Part shown: positions 34,341-43,912 of the stretch, piece after piece | Layout: each line of letters starts with the position of its first letter | How positions within the stretch are numbered: position 1 is the first letter of the stretch | Assembly (NCBI RefSeq): GCF_005116665.1 | Contig: NZ_SWCJ01000001.1 | Location: 1 to 64,000, forward strand | DNA: 64,000 nt | Reading direction: 5' to 3' | From: Ferrimonas aestuarii | Lineage (GTDB): Bacteria; Pseudomonadota; Gammaproteobacteria; Enterobacterales; Shewanellaceae | Program-made: the position numbers and the translations under genes | The notes under the pieces: generated by a model | The model's input: the letters and a program-made list of their open reading frames with translations, nothing else | What the model was told of the DNA's origin: nothing | Database searches by the model: none

Positions 34341-36265
34341 TGACGGATCTATTGCAGATTGGCCGCTCTGGGGTCATGAGCGCCCAGAAGCAGCTTCAGG
34401 TTACCAGTAACAACATCGCCAACGTCGGTACCGAGGGGTACACCCGGCAGGTGGTGGAGCAGAGAACTCGCGAGTCGATCTTCGTTGCCGGTCATTTTCA
34501 AGGTTCTGGATCTTATGTCTCTGACGTAACTCGGGTTTACAACAGCTATGCCATGCGCGAGCTGCACCTGAGCGCCAGTCAGCTTTCTGAAGCCAAAACG
34601 GCTTATGTTAAAGCGGATGAGCTCAACCAGGTATTTTCTGTCTCCGGTGATGCCATCCCAAGCTCAATGGATAATGCCTTTAACGCCATCAACAACTGGG
34701 CCGATATTCCCGCTGATCTCGGTGCTCGCGACAACGTGATGGTGGCTCTGGAACAGCTGGCGGGTTCATTTGACACCATTGCTGAAGGTTTGGTGAGCCA
34801 ACTTCGCCAGACTAATGAACAGATTATTACCACGGTGGATCGAGTAAACGCCATCAGCAGTGAACTGGCTGAAATCAACAAAGAGTTGATGGAGGTTGGT
34901 AGTCATGATCTTCAGTTGTTGGACTACCAGAATAAGCTGATTACCGAGCTCAGTGATTACGTTCAGGTTAACGTAATTGAGCAGGAGCGAGGGGTTAAAA
35001 GTATCATGATGGGCGGGTCGGCGATGCTGGTCTCTGGCCCCAACCAGTTGGAGCTAGGAACGACTGACGGCGATCCTGTCCGTCATGAACTCAGATACAC
35101 CATCGATACGGGTTCTCAGAAAGTGACCCTTGAGGGCCGCAGCGTCGGCGGTCAGTTGCAAGCGTTGGCGGATTATCGGGATAAGACCTTGCTGCCTGCC
35201 GAGCGAGAGCTTGGCAAGATGGCTTTGGGGGTTGCCGATGCCATGAATACCGCCCAGGCTAACGGTTTTGATCTTAATGGTAACGTAGGGAAACCGATCT
35301 ACGCCGACATCAACTCTGCGGGGATGTCCATTGGCCGCAGTGCGGCGTCCAGTAAAAACGCCGGTGGCACAGAAGTGAGTGTGTTTATTGATGACACCAG
35401 TAAGTTGACCGGCGGCAAATACACCATGAAGTACGACGGTGCCAACTATCAGCTTACTGATGAGTATGGCCAAGCCACCACTTTGACTGTTGATCCGGCG
35501 GATCCCAATCGATTGGTATCTGATGAAGGCTTCAGCCTGATGCTGGATACCTCGAAGCCACCAGCAAGCCAAGCAGGAGATACTTGGGCCATTATGCCAA
35601 CGGCGAATGCGGCCAAAGGCTTGGATATGGTCATTGAAGACCCAGCAGGCTTAGCGGCAGCGGGTTATACCCTAGTGAGCAACACGCCGGGTTCGGAAGT
35701 GTCGCTGGTATCTGTGGATCGCACTAACGTTAATTTTCCTCAGGGTGAAGTGGCGCTGAACATCACTCCAGGGGATCCGTTGGCGGCGCCGCCGACGACT
35801 AATGCTTATACCATGACCGACCCAGATGGCAACGTGCTAGACGCGGGAACTTGGACCGGTAATACCATCAATACCCTTGGGGTTGAGTTACGCTTGGATG
35901 AAGTGCCAGCCAGCAGTGATTTCACTATGAATTTGGACTTCGCCGTTGGCGAAAACGGCAATGCGGTGTCCATGGGCGCGATTCCAACGGCAAAATTGAT
36001 GGACGAAGGTAACTCAACCCTCATTGACGTATTCCAAGGCATCATCACTGAGGTGGGAAGCCAAGCGGCAGCCTCAGAGGTTCAGATGGACTCCGCTCAA
36101 GCGGTGTTTTCCCAAGCTCAGGATCGTGTTGAGTCTGACTCTGGGGTTAACCTGGATGAAGAGGCGGCTAAGTTGTTGCGTCACCAGCAAGCCTATCAGG
36201 CTTCGGCGCGGGTAATGACGGTGGCGCAAGACACCTTTGATACCCTGTTTAATTCGTTGCGTTAA
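34340..36265 (+). CDS. flgK: FlgK: hook-filament junction protein 1
   Basis: This 641-residue protein has the HAP1 N-terminus (LLQIGRSGVMSAQKQLQVTSNNIANVGTEGYTR, in part) and the C-terminal NLDEEAAKLLRHQQAYQASARVM. The length is in the range for FlgK. It is the first hook-filament junction protein, exported with FlgN. Confidence 0.97.
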   Translation: MTDLLQIGRSGVMSAQKQLQVTSNNIANVGTEGYTRQVVEQRTRESIFVAGHFQGSGSYVSDVTRVYNSYAMRELHLSASQLSEAKTAYVKADELNQVFSVSGDAIPSSMDNAFNAINNWADIPADLGARDNVMVALEQLAGSFDTIAEGLVSQLRQTNEQIITTVDRVNAISSELAEINKELMEVGSHDLQLLDYQNKLITELSDYVQVNVIEQERGVKSIMMGGSAMLVSGPNQLELGTTDGDPVRHELRYTIDTGSQKVTLEGRSVGGQLQALADYRDKTLLPAERELGKMALGVADAMNTAQANGFDLNGNVGKPIYADINSAGMSIGRSAASSKNAGGTEVSVFIDDTSKLTGGKYTMKYDGANYQLTDEYGQATTLTVDPADPNRLVSDEGFSLMLDTSKPPASQAGDTWAIMPTANAAKGLDMVIEDPAGLAAAGYTLVSNTPGSEVSLVSVDRTNVNFPQGEVALNITPGDPLAAPPTTNAYTMTDPDGNVLDAGTWTGNTINTLGVELRLDEVPASSDFTMNLDFAVGENGNAVSMGAIPTAKLMDEGNSTLIDVFQGIITEVGSQAAASEVQMDSAQAVFSQAQDRVESDSGVNLDEEAAKLLRHQQAYQASARVMTVAQDTFDTLFNSLR

Positions 36266-36277
36266 GGAGCGTAGAGC

Positions 36278-37486
36278 ATGCGAGTTTCCACTTATCAGTT
36301 CTACAACATGAACACCAATAACCTGACGAATCTACAGTCGTCGACAAACAAGGTGTTGCAGCAGCTTTCCAGCGGTAAGCAGGTTAATACGGCCGCAGAT
36401 GATCCGGTGGCAAACATTGCCATTGAGAACCTCAAGCAACAGTCGGCTATGTTGGGCCAGTATGAAGCTAATATCAATTTGGCCAACAACCGATTAAAGC
36501 AAGAGGAGCCTCACCTGAGCTCCTATGAAACCTTAGTAATGAGCATTCGCGACACCATGCTGGAGGCCAACGACGGTTCCCTATCTGCGGACAGTCGTAA
36601 GGTTCACGCGGATGATCTTAAATCTCAGTTTGATGCGCTAGTTGCGTTAGCAAACAGTCAGGATGAATCCGGTAACTACATCTTTTCTGGAACGGCCAGT
36701 AATACCAAGCCGTTTGTTGATGCTGGCGGAACCGTGAACTATGCCGGCAACTCAGGTCAGCGAACCGCCATGGTGAGTGATGGCATTGAAGTGATCACCA
36801 ATGACCCAGGCGATGAAGTGTTTATGGGGGTGCGTATTGCCGCTGGGGATTATCAGGCGGATTACGCCAATGCTACCATGGACGGCAAGTTTTTTGTGGA
36901 GAAAGCGGAGATCGTCGACCCGACTCAGAATCCGCAAAGCGACTACCGATTCAATTTTGTGGATGATGGTGCGGGCAATGTGGCCTATGAGATTACCGAT
37001 TCCACCGGTACTTTGAGAACGCCAGTTCCTGTGGCTTTCGACCCGACTCAGCCGATTGCCATTGATGGCATTGAGTTTACCTTTAGCGGTGAGCCTAAGA
37101 TTGGCGATGAGTTGGTGCTGAATGAACAGAAGACCTCGGATCCCTTTACCATTATTAATCGCACCATTGAGCTGCTTGAGAATGAATCAGGTCTATCTGC
37201 CAATCAGGTCCAAGCGGAGTATGGTCAGTTGCTAGGGGATCTGACCGAGGTGTTTAACCACGCTACAGGCGTTCGCGCCGAAGTGGGTAACCGCATGAAG
37301 TCTCTCGATACCTATGAAGCTCAACATTCGGACATGAAACTGGTATCCGAGAGCGTGAAATCCAGCCTAGAAGATCTGGATTATGCATCGGCCATCTCTG
37401 AATTTGAGCGCCAGAACCTGGCCATGAATGCCTTGACGGAAACCTTCGGCAAGGTGAGTGGCGTGTCACTGTTTGACTATATCTAG
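36278..37486 (+). CDS. flgL: FlgL: hook-filament junction protein 3
   Basis: This 402-residue protein has a flagellin-like N-terminus (NNLTNLQSSTNKVLQQLSSG) and C-terminus (LDYASAISEFERQNLAMNAL), matching FlgL. It lies at the end of the flg operon, followed by a clear terminator. Confidence 0.96.
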   Translation: MRVSTYQFYNMNTNNLTNLQSSTNKVLQQLSSGKQVNTAADDPVANIAIENLKQQSAMLGQYEANINLANNRLKQEEPHLSSYETLVMSIRDTMLEANDGSLSADSRKVHADDLKSQFDALVALANSQDESGNYIFSGTASNTKPFVDAGGTVNYAGNSGQRTAMVSDGIEVITNDPGDEVFMGVRIAAGDYQADYANATMDGKFFVEKAEIVDPTQNPQSDYRFNFVDDGAGNVAYEITDSTGTLRTPVPVAFDPTQPIAIDGIEFTFSGEPKIGDELVLNEQKTSDPFTIINRTIELLENESGLSANQVQAEYGQLLGDLTEVFNHATGVRAEVGNRMKSLDTYEAQHSDMKLVSESVKSSLEDLDYASAISEFERQNLAMNALTETFGKVSGVSLFDYI

Positions 37487-37517
37487 CATTTTTTCTCGCG
37501 GTTTCTTCAGAAAAATG

Positions 37518-37545
37518 AGCCAACTCTTTTCGAGTTGGCTTTTTT
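37518..37545 (+). terminator. Terminator after flgL
   Basis: AGCCAACTC pairs with GAGTTGGCT around TTTTC, followed by TTTTTG. It closes the flgF-L operon before the flagellin gene. Confidence 0.88.
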
Positions 37546-37546
37546 G

Positions 37547-37711
37547 TTTCTATGTGGGCACTAATTTATCTTCTTGTTTTTATTTTTATAAATCATGGGC
37601 TTAACTTGGTTTTTTTTGTGGGGACGGCCGATAAAAGTGGTGCTGTTAGTGGGCGAAATGTGAGGTGCGTAGGGAATTTGCGCTTACCGTTAAAAAAGAT
37701 CAAGAAATCGT
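37547..37711. other. Gene-free region upstream of fliC
   Basis: This AT-rich stretch has no gene supported. A 79-codon ORF that starts here overlaps the flagellin promoter and leader and has no RBS or flagellar similarity. Confidence 0.5.
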
Positions 37712-37738
37712 TAAAGGTATTTCTGAACAGGTCGATAC
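37712..37738 (+). promoter_or_regulatory. Sigma-28 promoter of fliC
   Basis: TAAAGGTA, 11 nt and GTCGATAC match the FliA consensus. The transcript would start near 37744, giving a leader of about 75 nt that contains two competing hairpins. Confidence 0.82.
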
Positions 37739-37757
37739 AAGGTGTAAGCAACAGGGA

Positions 37758-37799
37758 AGCGCCATTATCCGGCGCTCGAAACAAAGGCTAGAACGCCGG
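37758..37799 (+). promoter_or_regulatory. Mutually exclusive hairpins in the fliC leader
   Basis: Hairpin A pairs AGCGCC (37758-37763) with GGCGCT (37771-37776). Hairpin B pairs CCGGCG (37769-37774) with CGCCGG (37794-37799), extendable by one T-A pair. They share bases 37771-37774, so they cannot form together. Hairpin B ends 5 nt before the ribosome-binding site AAGAGG (37805-37810). The arrangement could affect mRNA stability or translation; function is inferred. Confidence 0.6.
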
Positions 37800-37818
37800 A
37801 CATCAAGAGGAATCCATC

Positions 37819-39279
37819 ATGGCCCTTAGTGTAAATACCAACGTTACTTCCATGCAGGCTCAGAGCAATCTGAACAAGGCAAACAGCGCCACTCAAACCT
37901 CCATGGAGCGTTTGGCATCTGGTCTTCGCATTAACTCCGCGAAAGACGATGCGGCAGGTCTGCAAATCTCTAACCGTATGACCAGCCAGATCAACGGCCT
38001 AGACGTAGCAATGCGTAACGCCAACGACGGTATCTCCATTGCTCAGACTGCTGAAGGTGCGATGCAAGAATCCACCAACATTCTGCAGCGTATGCGTGAC
38101 CTGTCCCTGCAGTCTGCTAACGGCTCTAACTCTGCAGAAGACCGTGCGTCTATGCAGAAAGAAGTTACTGCTCTGCAAGAAGAATTGACTCGTATTGCTG
38201 ACACTACCTCTTTCGGTGGCCAGCAGCTGCTGGACGGCACCTATGGCTCTCAGAGCTTCCAGGTTGGTTCCAACAGCAACGAAACCATCTCTATCTCTCT
38301 GCGTAATGTTTCTGCTACCTCTATCGGTAGTAACCAGATTGACGATGCGGGTTCCATCATGGGCGGTAACGCCGTGGATGCGGCAGTTAACGCGAACGGT
38401 TTGGCTGGTGACACCCTGACCATCGCCGGTAACGGCAACACTGCAAACATCACCTACGCAGCAAACTCTTCTGCAGCGGAATTTGCTGCAGCAGTAAATA
38501 ACGGTGCTGCGGGCACTGGTGTAAGCGCCAATGCGCGTACCGAAGCTCAGTTGGTATTTGGTAAGGGTGATGCTACTGCAATCAGCTTCAGCCTAGATGT
38601 AGGCGGCGTGAACGACAGCGAATCACTGGCCATCACCAACGCAACCACTTCTGAAGATATCGTTGACCAGATCAACGCAGGTTCTGGTACCACTGGCGTA
38701 AGTGCTAGCCTGAAAGACGGTAAAATTGAGCTGCTGAGCGAGAAGGGCGACAACATTGCTATCTCTGGCCACGCAACCAACGGTACTACCGATACTCTGA
38801 CTCTGGCTGGCTACGATGAAGCTGGTAACGTCACCACTGCCGATGATGCGGAAGATGGTGCGGTTGTAACTGGTACTGTAAGCTTCGATTCCTCTTCAAG
38901 CTTCACTATGTCTACTGCAACCACTGCGAACCTGGCTGAAATTACTGCAACCAGCTCTTCTACTCTGGCTAACGTAGCGTCTATCGATATCGCCACCTCT
39001 GACGGTGCTCAAAACGCTATCGACGTGATTGACGGCGCGATTGCAATGATTGATGAGCAGCGTGCTGACTTGGGTGCGACTCAAAACCGTCTGAACCACA
39101 CCATCAACAACTTGGGTAACATTCAGACCAACATCAGTGATTCTCGTAGCCGTATTCAAGACGTAGACTTCGCGAAAGAAACTGCCGAGCTGTCTAAGCA
39201 GCAGGTTCTGTCTCAGTCTTCCTCTGCTATGCTGGCTCAAGCGAACCAGCTGCCATCAGCGGCTCTGTCTCTGCTGTAA
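37819..39279 (+). CDS. fliC: Major flagellin
   Basis: This 486-residue flagellin has conserved D0/D1 ends ([38 protein letters not shown]) and a Ser/Thr/Ala/Gly-rich central domain of about 230 residues. Codon use is highly biased to major codons (CTG, CGT, GGT), unlike the flagellinolysin gene at 1266. It has a strong RBS and its own sigma-28 promoter and terminator. Chaperone fliS is just downstream. Confidence 0.97.
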   Translation: MALSVNTNVTSMQAQSNLNKANSATQTSMERLASGLRINSAKDDAAGLQISNRMTSQINGLDVAMRNANDGISIAQTAEGAMQESTNILQRMRDLSLQSANGSNSAEDRASMQKEVTALQEELTRIADTTSFGGQQLLDGTYGSQSFQVGSNSNETISISLRNVSATSIGSNQIDDAGSIMGGNAVDAAVNANGLAGDTLTIAGNGNTANITYAANSSAAEFAAAVNNGAAGTGVSANARTEAQLVFGKGDATAISFSLDVGGVNDSESLAITNATTSEDIVDQINAGSGTTGVSASLKDGKIELLSEKGDNIAISGHATNGTTDTLTLAGYDEAGNVTTADDAEDGAVVTGTVSFDSSSSFTMSTATTANLAEITATSSSTLANVASIDIATSDGAQNAIDVIDGAIAMIDEQRADLGATQNRLNHTINNLGNIQTNISDSRSRIQDVDFAKETAELSKQQVLSQSSSAMLAQANQLPSAALSLL

Positions 39280-39300
39280 GCTCTCTGAATCTTTCAGAAC

Positions 39301-39328
39301 AAAAGCCACCCGAGAGGGTGGCTTTTTT
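39301..39328 (+). terminator. Terminator after fliC
   Basis: AAAAGCCACCC pairs with GGGTGGCTTTT around GAGA, followed by more T. It lies 21 nt after the stop codon. Confidence 0.92.
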
Positions 39329-39612
39329 GATCCTAACTATTAATGACAAAAAGGTGCGTTGCAATAGAGTGGAGTGGGTAGCCAGATGGTCGATTTTTCT
39401 ATGGCTCACAGTCTGAAGTTAAGCCGTGTATGGGCGCGGCTGTTGGATTGATGCCGTACTCTAGTCCAAGATAGCTCAGTCCCAGTTATCTCTTGCTGCA
39501 CCTCTGTACTCTAGTCCAAGATAGCTCAGTCCCAGTTATCTCTTGCTGCAGCTCTGGATAGGAAAATCAGAGCGTTCTCGGCTTTTTCTATGTGCAAACT
39601 ATAAAAAATCGT
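39329..39612. other. Gene-free region between fliC and flaG, containing a tandem repeat
   Basis: No gene is supported. Two tandem 50-bp repeats occupy 39456-39555 and are listed separately. The flaG promoter follows. Confidence 0.5.
39456..39555. repeat. Two tandem 50-bp repeats with an internal hairpin
   Basis: Units at 39456-39505 and 39506-39555 begin GTACTCTAGTCCAAG and differ at one base (49 of 50 identical). Each contains AGATAGCT-CAGTCCC-AGTTATCT, an 8-bp inverted repeat with one G-T wobble. They end 57 nt before the flaG sigma-28 promoter. Confidence 0.88.
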
Positions 39613-39639
39613 TAAAGTTTTGTTCAATGGTTCCGATAA
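39613..39639 (+). promoter_or_regulatory. Sigma-28 promoter of flaG-fliD-flaI-fliS
   Basis: TAAAGTTT, 11 nt and TCCGATAA match the FliA consensus with a single mismatch, about 98 nt before the flaG start. Confidence 0.88.
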
Positions 39640-39737
39640 CCTAACTGACAAGCTGCGACTGTAATGGAAGTCGGTCAACTCTTGTTTGGGTTTAGATATT
39701 TGTTATGACACACAACGCCATAACTGAGGAATTGGCC

Positions 39738-40118
39738 ATGGATATCACTTTAACACCCCAAGCTGGCACAATAGCTGCATCTTCTGACGCAAAAGACGTC
39801 AATAGTTTGTCAAATCAAGCGACTCAAGCGGAGCCTGTAGCCGCGGATGCAGTCACTGCGACTCAGGAAGCTCAAAAACAAGATGACGTTGAGCTGCAGG
39901 AGCGTGTAGAGAAGGCAACACAAGGGCTGAATGAGTTTTTCAGCTCGATTCAAAAAAATATTCAGTTTTCGATTGATGAAGATACTGACCGCAGTGTGGT
40001 TAAGGTGTTGGAGGCGAGTTCAGGTGAAGTGATCCGGCAAATTCCTGCCGAGAGTGTGCTTGAGCTTGCCGCTAAGATGTCGAAAGCGAGTGGTTTACTC
40101 GTAGAAGAGATGATCTAG
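39738..40118 (+). CDS. flaG: FlaG
   Basis: The 126-residue product from ATG 39738 (TGAGGA 7 nt upstream) has the FlaG domain in its C-terminal half (RSVVKVLEASSGEVIRQIPAESVLELA). FlaG homologues affect filament length. An in-frame ATG at 39705 would add 11 residues without a good RBS. It precedes fliD as in Vibrio and Pseudomonas. Confidence 0.9.
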   Translation: MDITLTPQAGTIAASSDAKDVNSLSNQATQAEPVAADAVTATQEAQKQDDVELQERVEKATQGLNEFFSSIQKNIQFSIDEDTDRSVVKVLEASSGEVIRQIPAESVLELAAKMSKASGLLVEEMI

Positions 40119-40141
40119 ATTTTACAAGATAGGGTGAAATT

Positions 40142-41497
40142 ATGGGCTTAACAGCGGTAGGTCTTGGCTCTGGCTTGGACATTAATAACATCGTAAAGGT
40201 GTTGGTTGACGCAGAAAAAGCGCCGAAAGAGGCGAGCTTTAACCTGCGTGAAGCCAATGTCCAATCTGAAATATCGGCCATTGGCTCTTTGAAAAGTGCC
40301 CTGACGACCTTCCAAGATAGCCTAGAGAAGCTGAAAGACCCCGACGAGTTTGCAAAAAAAACCGTCTCCCGTAATCAAACCGAATACCTTTCTGCCACCG
40401 CAGATAAAGATGCCGTTAATGGCAGCTACAACGTTACTGTTGAGCAACTGGCTGAAAACCAGAAGATCGGTTCTGCTGGTGTAAGTGATGTGACCGCTGG
40501 AATCGGTACCGGTAAGATGAGTCTGGATGTCAATGGGGAGTCGTTCTCCGTGGATATCGAAGCGAGTGATTCCATGCAGGACATCATGCGCAAGATCAAT
40601 GACTCTGAAGACAATGTCGGTATTACGGCAACCATCGTGACAGACGATACTGGTAGCCGTTTGGTAATGAGTTCTGACAAGACCGGTACTGAAAACACCA
40701 TTACCGCTACGGCGACAGGTGATCAGGCCATCCTAGACACGTTTGGAGCCACTACCGAACTTCAACCTGCGAAAGATGCCATTGTCTATATCGATGGTTT
40801 GAAAGTGACCTCTGCGGATAATACCGTGGATGGTGCAATTCAAGGGGTTAGCCTAGACCTTAGGAAGGCCGACCTGAATGAAACCACCAAAATCACCATT
40901 GAAGACAATACTTCAGATGTAAAAGAGAACATCGAGGCATTTGTTGAAGCTTACAACGAGATGATGACCACGGTTGATAGTCTTGGCGCCTACGATGCCG
41001 AAACGAAAGCTGCAGGTCCGTTGCAAGGGGACTCTTTACCACGCTCCATCCAAAGTCAGATGCGCGGTGCGTTAGGTCAGTTATTTGATACCAGTGATGG
41101 AGGTAAGTCTCTGTCGATGTTTGGCGTTTCAACGGACCGGTATGGCAAGCTACAAGTCGATAGTGACAAACTAGACGATGCATTAAAAAATCAAGCGATC
41201 GAGGTAGGTGAGCTGTTTTCTGCGGAAGACACGGGTTTAGCCTTTAAGCTCGATGGCATTGTTGAATCCTACGTTCAAAGTGGTGGCATCTTCGAGGGGC
41301 GAGATGACTCACTTCAAGGCCAGTTGGACCGCATCAAAGATGATCGTTTGCAGCTGGCTACTAGAATGACGGCTTATGAAAATCGTCTGTATAAACAGTT
41401 TAACGCCATGGATCTAGCGGTATCTCAACTTAATGCACAAAGTGCCGATCTTCAGAGTCGATTCGATTCACTACCTGGATTTACAAGTAAGAAATGA
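40142..41497 (+). CDS. fliD: FliD: filament cap
   Basis: This 451-residue protein starts MGLTAVGLGSGLDINNIVKVLV, the FliD N-terminus, and has the C-terminal ATRMTAYENRLYKQFNAMDLAV segment. It caps the filament and promotes flagellin polymerisation, including, if exported, the protease flagellin. It overlaps the next gene by four bases. Confidence 0.96.
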   Translation: MGLTAVGLGSGLDINNIVKVLVDAEKAPKEASFNLREANVQSEISAIGSLKSALTTFQDSLEKLKDPDEFAKKTVSRNQTEYLSATADKDAVNGSYNVTVEQLAENQKIGSAGVSDVTAGIGTGKMSLDVNGESFSVDIEASDSMQDIMRKINDSEDNVGITATIVTDDTGSRLVMSSDKTGTENTITATATGDQAILDTFGATTELQPAKDAIVYIDGLKVTSADNTVDGAIQGVSLDLRKADLNETTKITIEDNTSDVKENIEAFVEAYNEMMTTVDSLGAYDAETKAAGPLQGDSLPRSIQSQMRGALGQLFDTSDGGKSLSMFGVSTDRYGKLQVDSDKLDDALKNQAIEVGELFSAEDTGLAFKLDGIVESYVQSGGIFEGRDDSLQGQLDRIKDDRLQLATRMTAYENRLYKQFNAMDLAVSQLNAQSADLQSRFDSLPGFTSKK

Positions 41498-41814
41498 ACC
41501 AAAACCAGTTGAATCAAGTGTCCCAACGAATTTCGGAATTGCTTAAAGAGATTGAGCAAGCCGATGTAGAGCACAGAGATCCGCTGTTGTCTCAATTGGA
41601 TGAGCAGATCAAAGCCCGCAAGGCCTGTTTATCTGAGTTATTGACTACTGAACTGGCGAAAGACCCCAACTGGCTGCGATTGCAGCTAGACATTTCACGC
41701 GCTTTGGCCGCTCAAGCCAAAGCAGAGTTAGCAAAACAACAGCAGCAGCTTGGCGGCTACCGCAAAGGTCGCAAGCAGGTCTCTGTATATCAAAACATTG
41801 AATTAGGAAAATAA
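41494..41814 (+). CDS. FlaI/FliT-like small flagellar protein
   Basis: This 106-residue helical protein sits between fliD and fliS, where Vibrio has flaI and enteric bacteria have fliT. Sequence similarity to FliT is weak to the eye; the call rests mainly on position and size. It is probably a chaperone for FliD. The C-terminus is basic (GYRKGRKQVSVYQ). Confidence 0.75.
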   Translation: MNQNQLNQVSQRISELLKEIEQADVEHRDPLLSQLDEQIKARKACLSELLTTELAKDPNWLRLQLDISRALAAQAKAELAKQQQQLGGYRKGRKQVSVYQNIELGK

Positions 41815-41815
41815 G

Positions 41816-42217
41816 ATGCGTGGTTCCTTAAAAGCCTATAGCAAGATGTCTGTCGATAGCCAAAAGGCAGAAGCTTCTCCTCATAAGGTGGTGCAACTGC
41901 TGCTGGGCGGTAGCATCGACAAGCTGATCCAGGCCAAGTTGTGCATCGAAACTAAGCAGATCTCGAAAAAAGGTGAGTTAACTGGTCGTACCGTTGAGAT
42001 TTTAACTCACCTAAAAGCGGCATTAGATTTTGAAAAAGGCGGTGAGATCGCAGACAATCTATCCGCTTTATACGAATATGCTATTCGACGCATAACCGAA
42101 GCAAACGCGGAAAACAGCGGTGAAAAATTGGACGAAGTGATTGATCTGCTTAAGACTGTAAAAGAAGGCTGGGACGCAATCCCTGCAGAGCATCATCAAT
42201 TAAAAACCCCTGCGTAA
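41816..42217 (+). CDS. fliS: FliS: flagellin export chaperone
   Basis: This 133-residue protein has the FliS pattern: an N-terminal YSKMSVDSQKAEASPHKVVQLLLGG and a four-helix bundle. It binds the flagellin C-terminus. The conserved C-terminus of the flagellinolysin makes it a likely FliS client too. Confidence 0.94.
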   Translation: MRGSLKAYSKMSVDSQKAEASPHKVVQLLLGGSIDKLIQAKLCIETKQISKKGELTGRTVEILTHLKAALDFEKGGEIADNLSALYEYAIRRITEANAENSGEKLDEVIDLLKTVKEGWDAIPAEHHQLKTPA

Positions 42218-42230
42218 TCTTCTGTTAAGT

Positions 42231-42273
42231 GGCCTTGAATTTGAATGTTAAACTAGATTCAAATATCAAGGTC
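42231..42273 (+). terminator. Long hairpin after fliS
   Basis: GGCCTTGAATTTGAAT pairs with ATTCAAATATCAAGGTC over 16 pairs with one bulged A and one G-T wobble, 10-nt loop. No T-run follows directly. It could be the fliS transcript end together with a second short hairpin at 42340, or a regulator of flrA. Confidence 0.55.
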
Positions 42274-42339
42274 GCTTGCTAATGCGTTTCTAGCCATTAA
42301 AATAACGACTACAAACAAGTCATATAAACAGCGCAATTG

Positions 42340-42357
42340 CCCCGTATGGGGGTTTTT
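42340..42357 (+). terminator. Short GC hairpin with T-run before flrA
   Basis: CCCC-GTAT-GGGG is followed by GTTTTTG. The stem is short but fully GC, so a terminator is plausible 67 nt before flrA. Confidence 0.6.
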
Positions 42358-42423
42358 GTATTGCTGTACTGACAATAATTAAGTAACGCTTTAAGCACAG
42401 TGGGCATGCCCGGAAGATAAGTA

Positions 42424-43857
42424 ATGCAGACAGACATAAGCATTTTGTTAGCTGATTGGAATCAGGAACGGTGCCAACAATTAAGCTTTTTACTTAACTT
42501 CCTTGGGGAATCTGTTGAAATTGTTGATATCGACAGTTTATCCAAGCGCTTGAGTGATTCAGAACGTTACAGGAGCATCATTTTTGGTGCTCAATCTAAT
42601 AAGGATAACGAGCAAATTATTGATTTGCTTAGAGGTTATCCCCATCAGCCGTTCTTGAGCTTAGATGCGCCACAAGTGGAAATGGCCAACCTAGTCGGCC
42701 AACTTGTAACGCCTTTTGTCTACTCTCAGTTAACGGAGATGTTGCACTTCTGCCAAGTTTACACTCGAACTCGGCACGAGGTTGCCCCCACTAGTCCAAA
42801 TCAAACCAAACTGTTCCGTAGCCTCGTTGGTCGCAGCTCTGCGATTGCCGAAGTTCGCCATCTGATGACTCAAGTCGCTGAAACTGAAGCTACGGTACTG
42901 GTACTTGGTCAGTCTGGCACCGGTAAAGAGGTGGTTGCCCGAAATATTCACTATCTGTCTCAGCGCCGAGATGGGCCTTTCATCCCAGTTAACTGTGGTG
43001 CGATCCCTGCTGAACTGCTAGAGAGTGAACTCTTTGGTCATGAAAAGGGCGCATTCACCGGCGCCATCGGCACTCGCAAGGGCCGTTTTGAGCTGGCTGA
43101 AGGTGGCACTTTATTCCTTGATGAGATCGGTGATATGCCTGCTCATATGCAGGTCAAGCTGCTAAGGGTACTTCAAGAGCGCACCTTTGAGCGGGTGGGC
43201 GGCACCAAGGCGATAAAGGCCGACGTACGCATTGTTGCGGCAACTCATCAAGACTTGGAGCAGATGATTGAGAAAAATCGGTTTAGAGAGGATCTCTACT
43301 ATCGATTAAATGTTTTCCCAATTGAGATGCCAGCACTGAACGAGCGTAAAGAAGACATTCCTCTTCTATTGCAAGAGCTTATCAGCCGCATTGAGGGGGA
43401 GGGGAAAGCTTCCGTTCGTTTTACTAAACGTGCCGTTGACTCTCTGGTGGCCCATCCATGGTTAGGTAACGTTCGCGAACTGTCTAACTTGGTGGAACGC
43501 ATGGTGATCTTGTACCCAAATGGGTTGGTGGACGTTAATGATCTGCCCGCGAAGTATCGTCATGTGGATGTGCCTCAGTATTTGCCGGACTATCCTGAAG
43601 AGCTTCAGGAGCGAGATGTATTGGCCGCTCTGTTCAGTGGAGAAGAGCCAATTGAATTACCTGAGTCAAAGTTCAGTTCTGAACTGCCAGAAGATGGCGT
43701 TAACCTCAAAGACATGTTGGCGGAGCTGGAGGTGGAGATGATCCGCCAAGCGCTTGAACAGACTGGTAGCGTGGTGGCTAAGGCCGCAGAGAAGTTAGGC
43801 ATGCGACGCACTACTCTTGTGGAAAAGATGCGTAAATATGGCCTCAATAAGGTCTAG
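42424..43857 (+). CDS. flrA: FlrA/FleQ: master sigma-54-dependent flagellar activator
   Basis: This 477-residue protein has an N-terminal FleQ-type receiver-like domain (about 5-120) that lacks the usual phospho-acceptor Asp (the position reads IIFGAQS), a sigma-54 AAA+ domain with Walker A GQSGTGKE (162-169) and GAFTGA (209-214), and a C-terminal Fis-type HTH (KAAEKLGMRRTTLVEKM). It should activate the flrBC and other sigma-54 promoters. Domain layout separates it from the true response regulator flrC. Confidence 0.95.
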   Translation: MQTDISILLADWNQERCQQLSFLLNFLGESVEIVDIDSLSKRLSDSERYRSIIFGAQSNKDNEQIIDLLRGYPHQPFLSLDAPQVEMANLVGQLVTPFVYSQLTEMLHFCQVYTRTRHEVAPTSPNQTKLFRSLVGRSSAIAEVRHLMTQVAETEATVLVLGQSGTGKEVVARNIHYLSQRRDGPFIPVNCGAIPAELLESELFGHEKGAFTGAIGTRKGRFELAEGGTLFLDEIGDMPAHMQVKLLRVLQERTFERVGGTKAIKADVRIVAATHQDLEQMIEKNRFREDLYYRLNVFPIEMPALNERKEDIPLLLQELISRIEGEGKASVRFTKRAVDSLVAHPWLGNVRELSNLVERMVILYPNGLVDVNDLPAKYRHVDVPQYLPDYPEELQERDVLAALFSGEEPIELPESKFSSELPEDGVNLKDMLAELEVEMIRQALEQTGSVVAKAAEKLGMRRTTLVEKMRKYGLNKV

Positions 43858-43912
43858 GAACCACTGAGTTCATCCTACCTGGCACAATACCTCAGATCAT
43901 TTCTTAAAAGGA

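Noticed and set aside
35054-35572. 172-codon ORF antisense to flgK
   Set aside because: It is a reverse-strand shadow of the FlgK central region with no start signal or domain.
37552-37791. 79-codon ORF between flgL and fliC
   Set aside because: It spans the fliC promoter and leader hairpins, lacks an RBS and has no similarity to any family I recognise.
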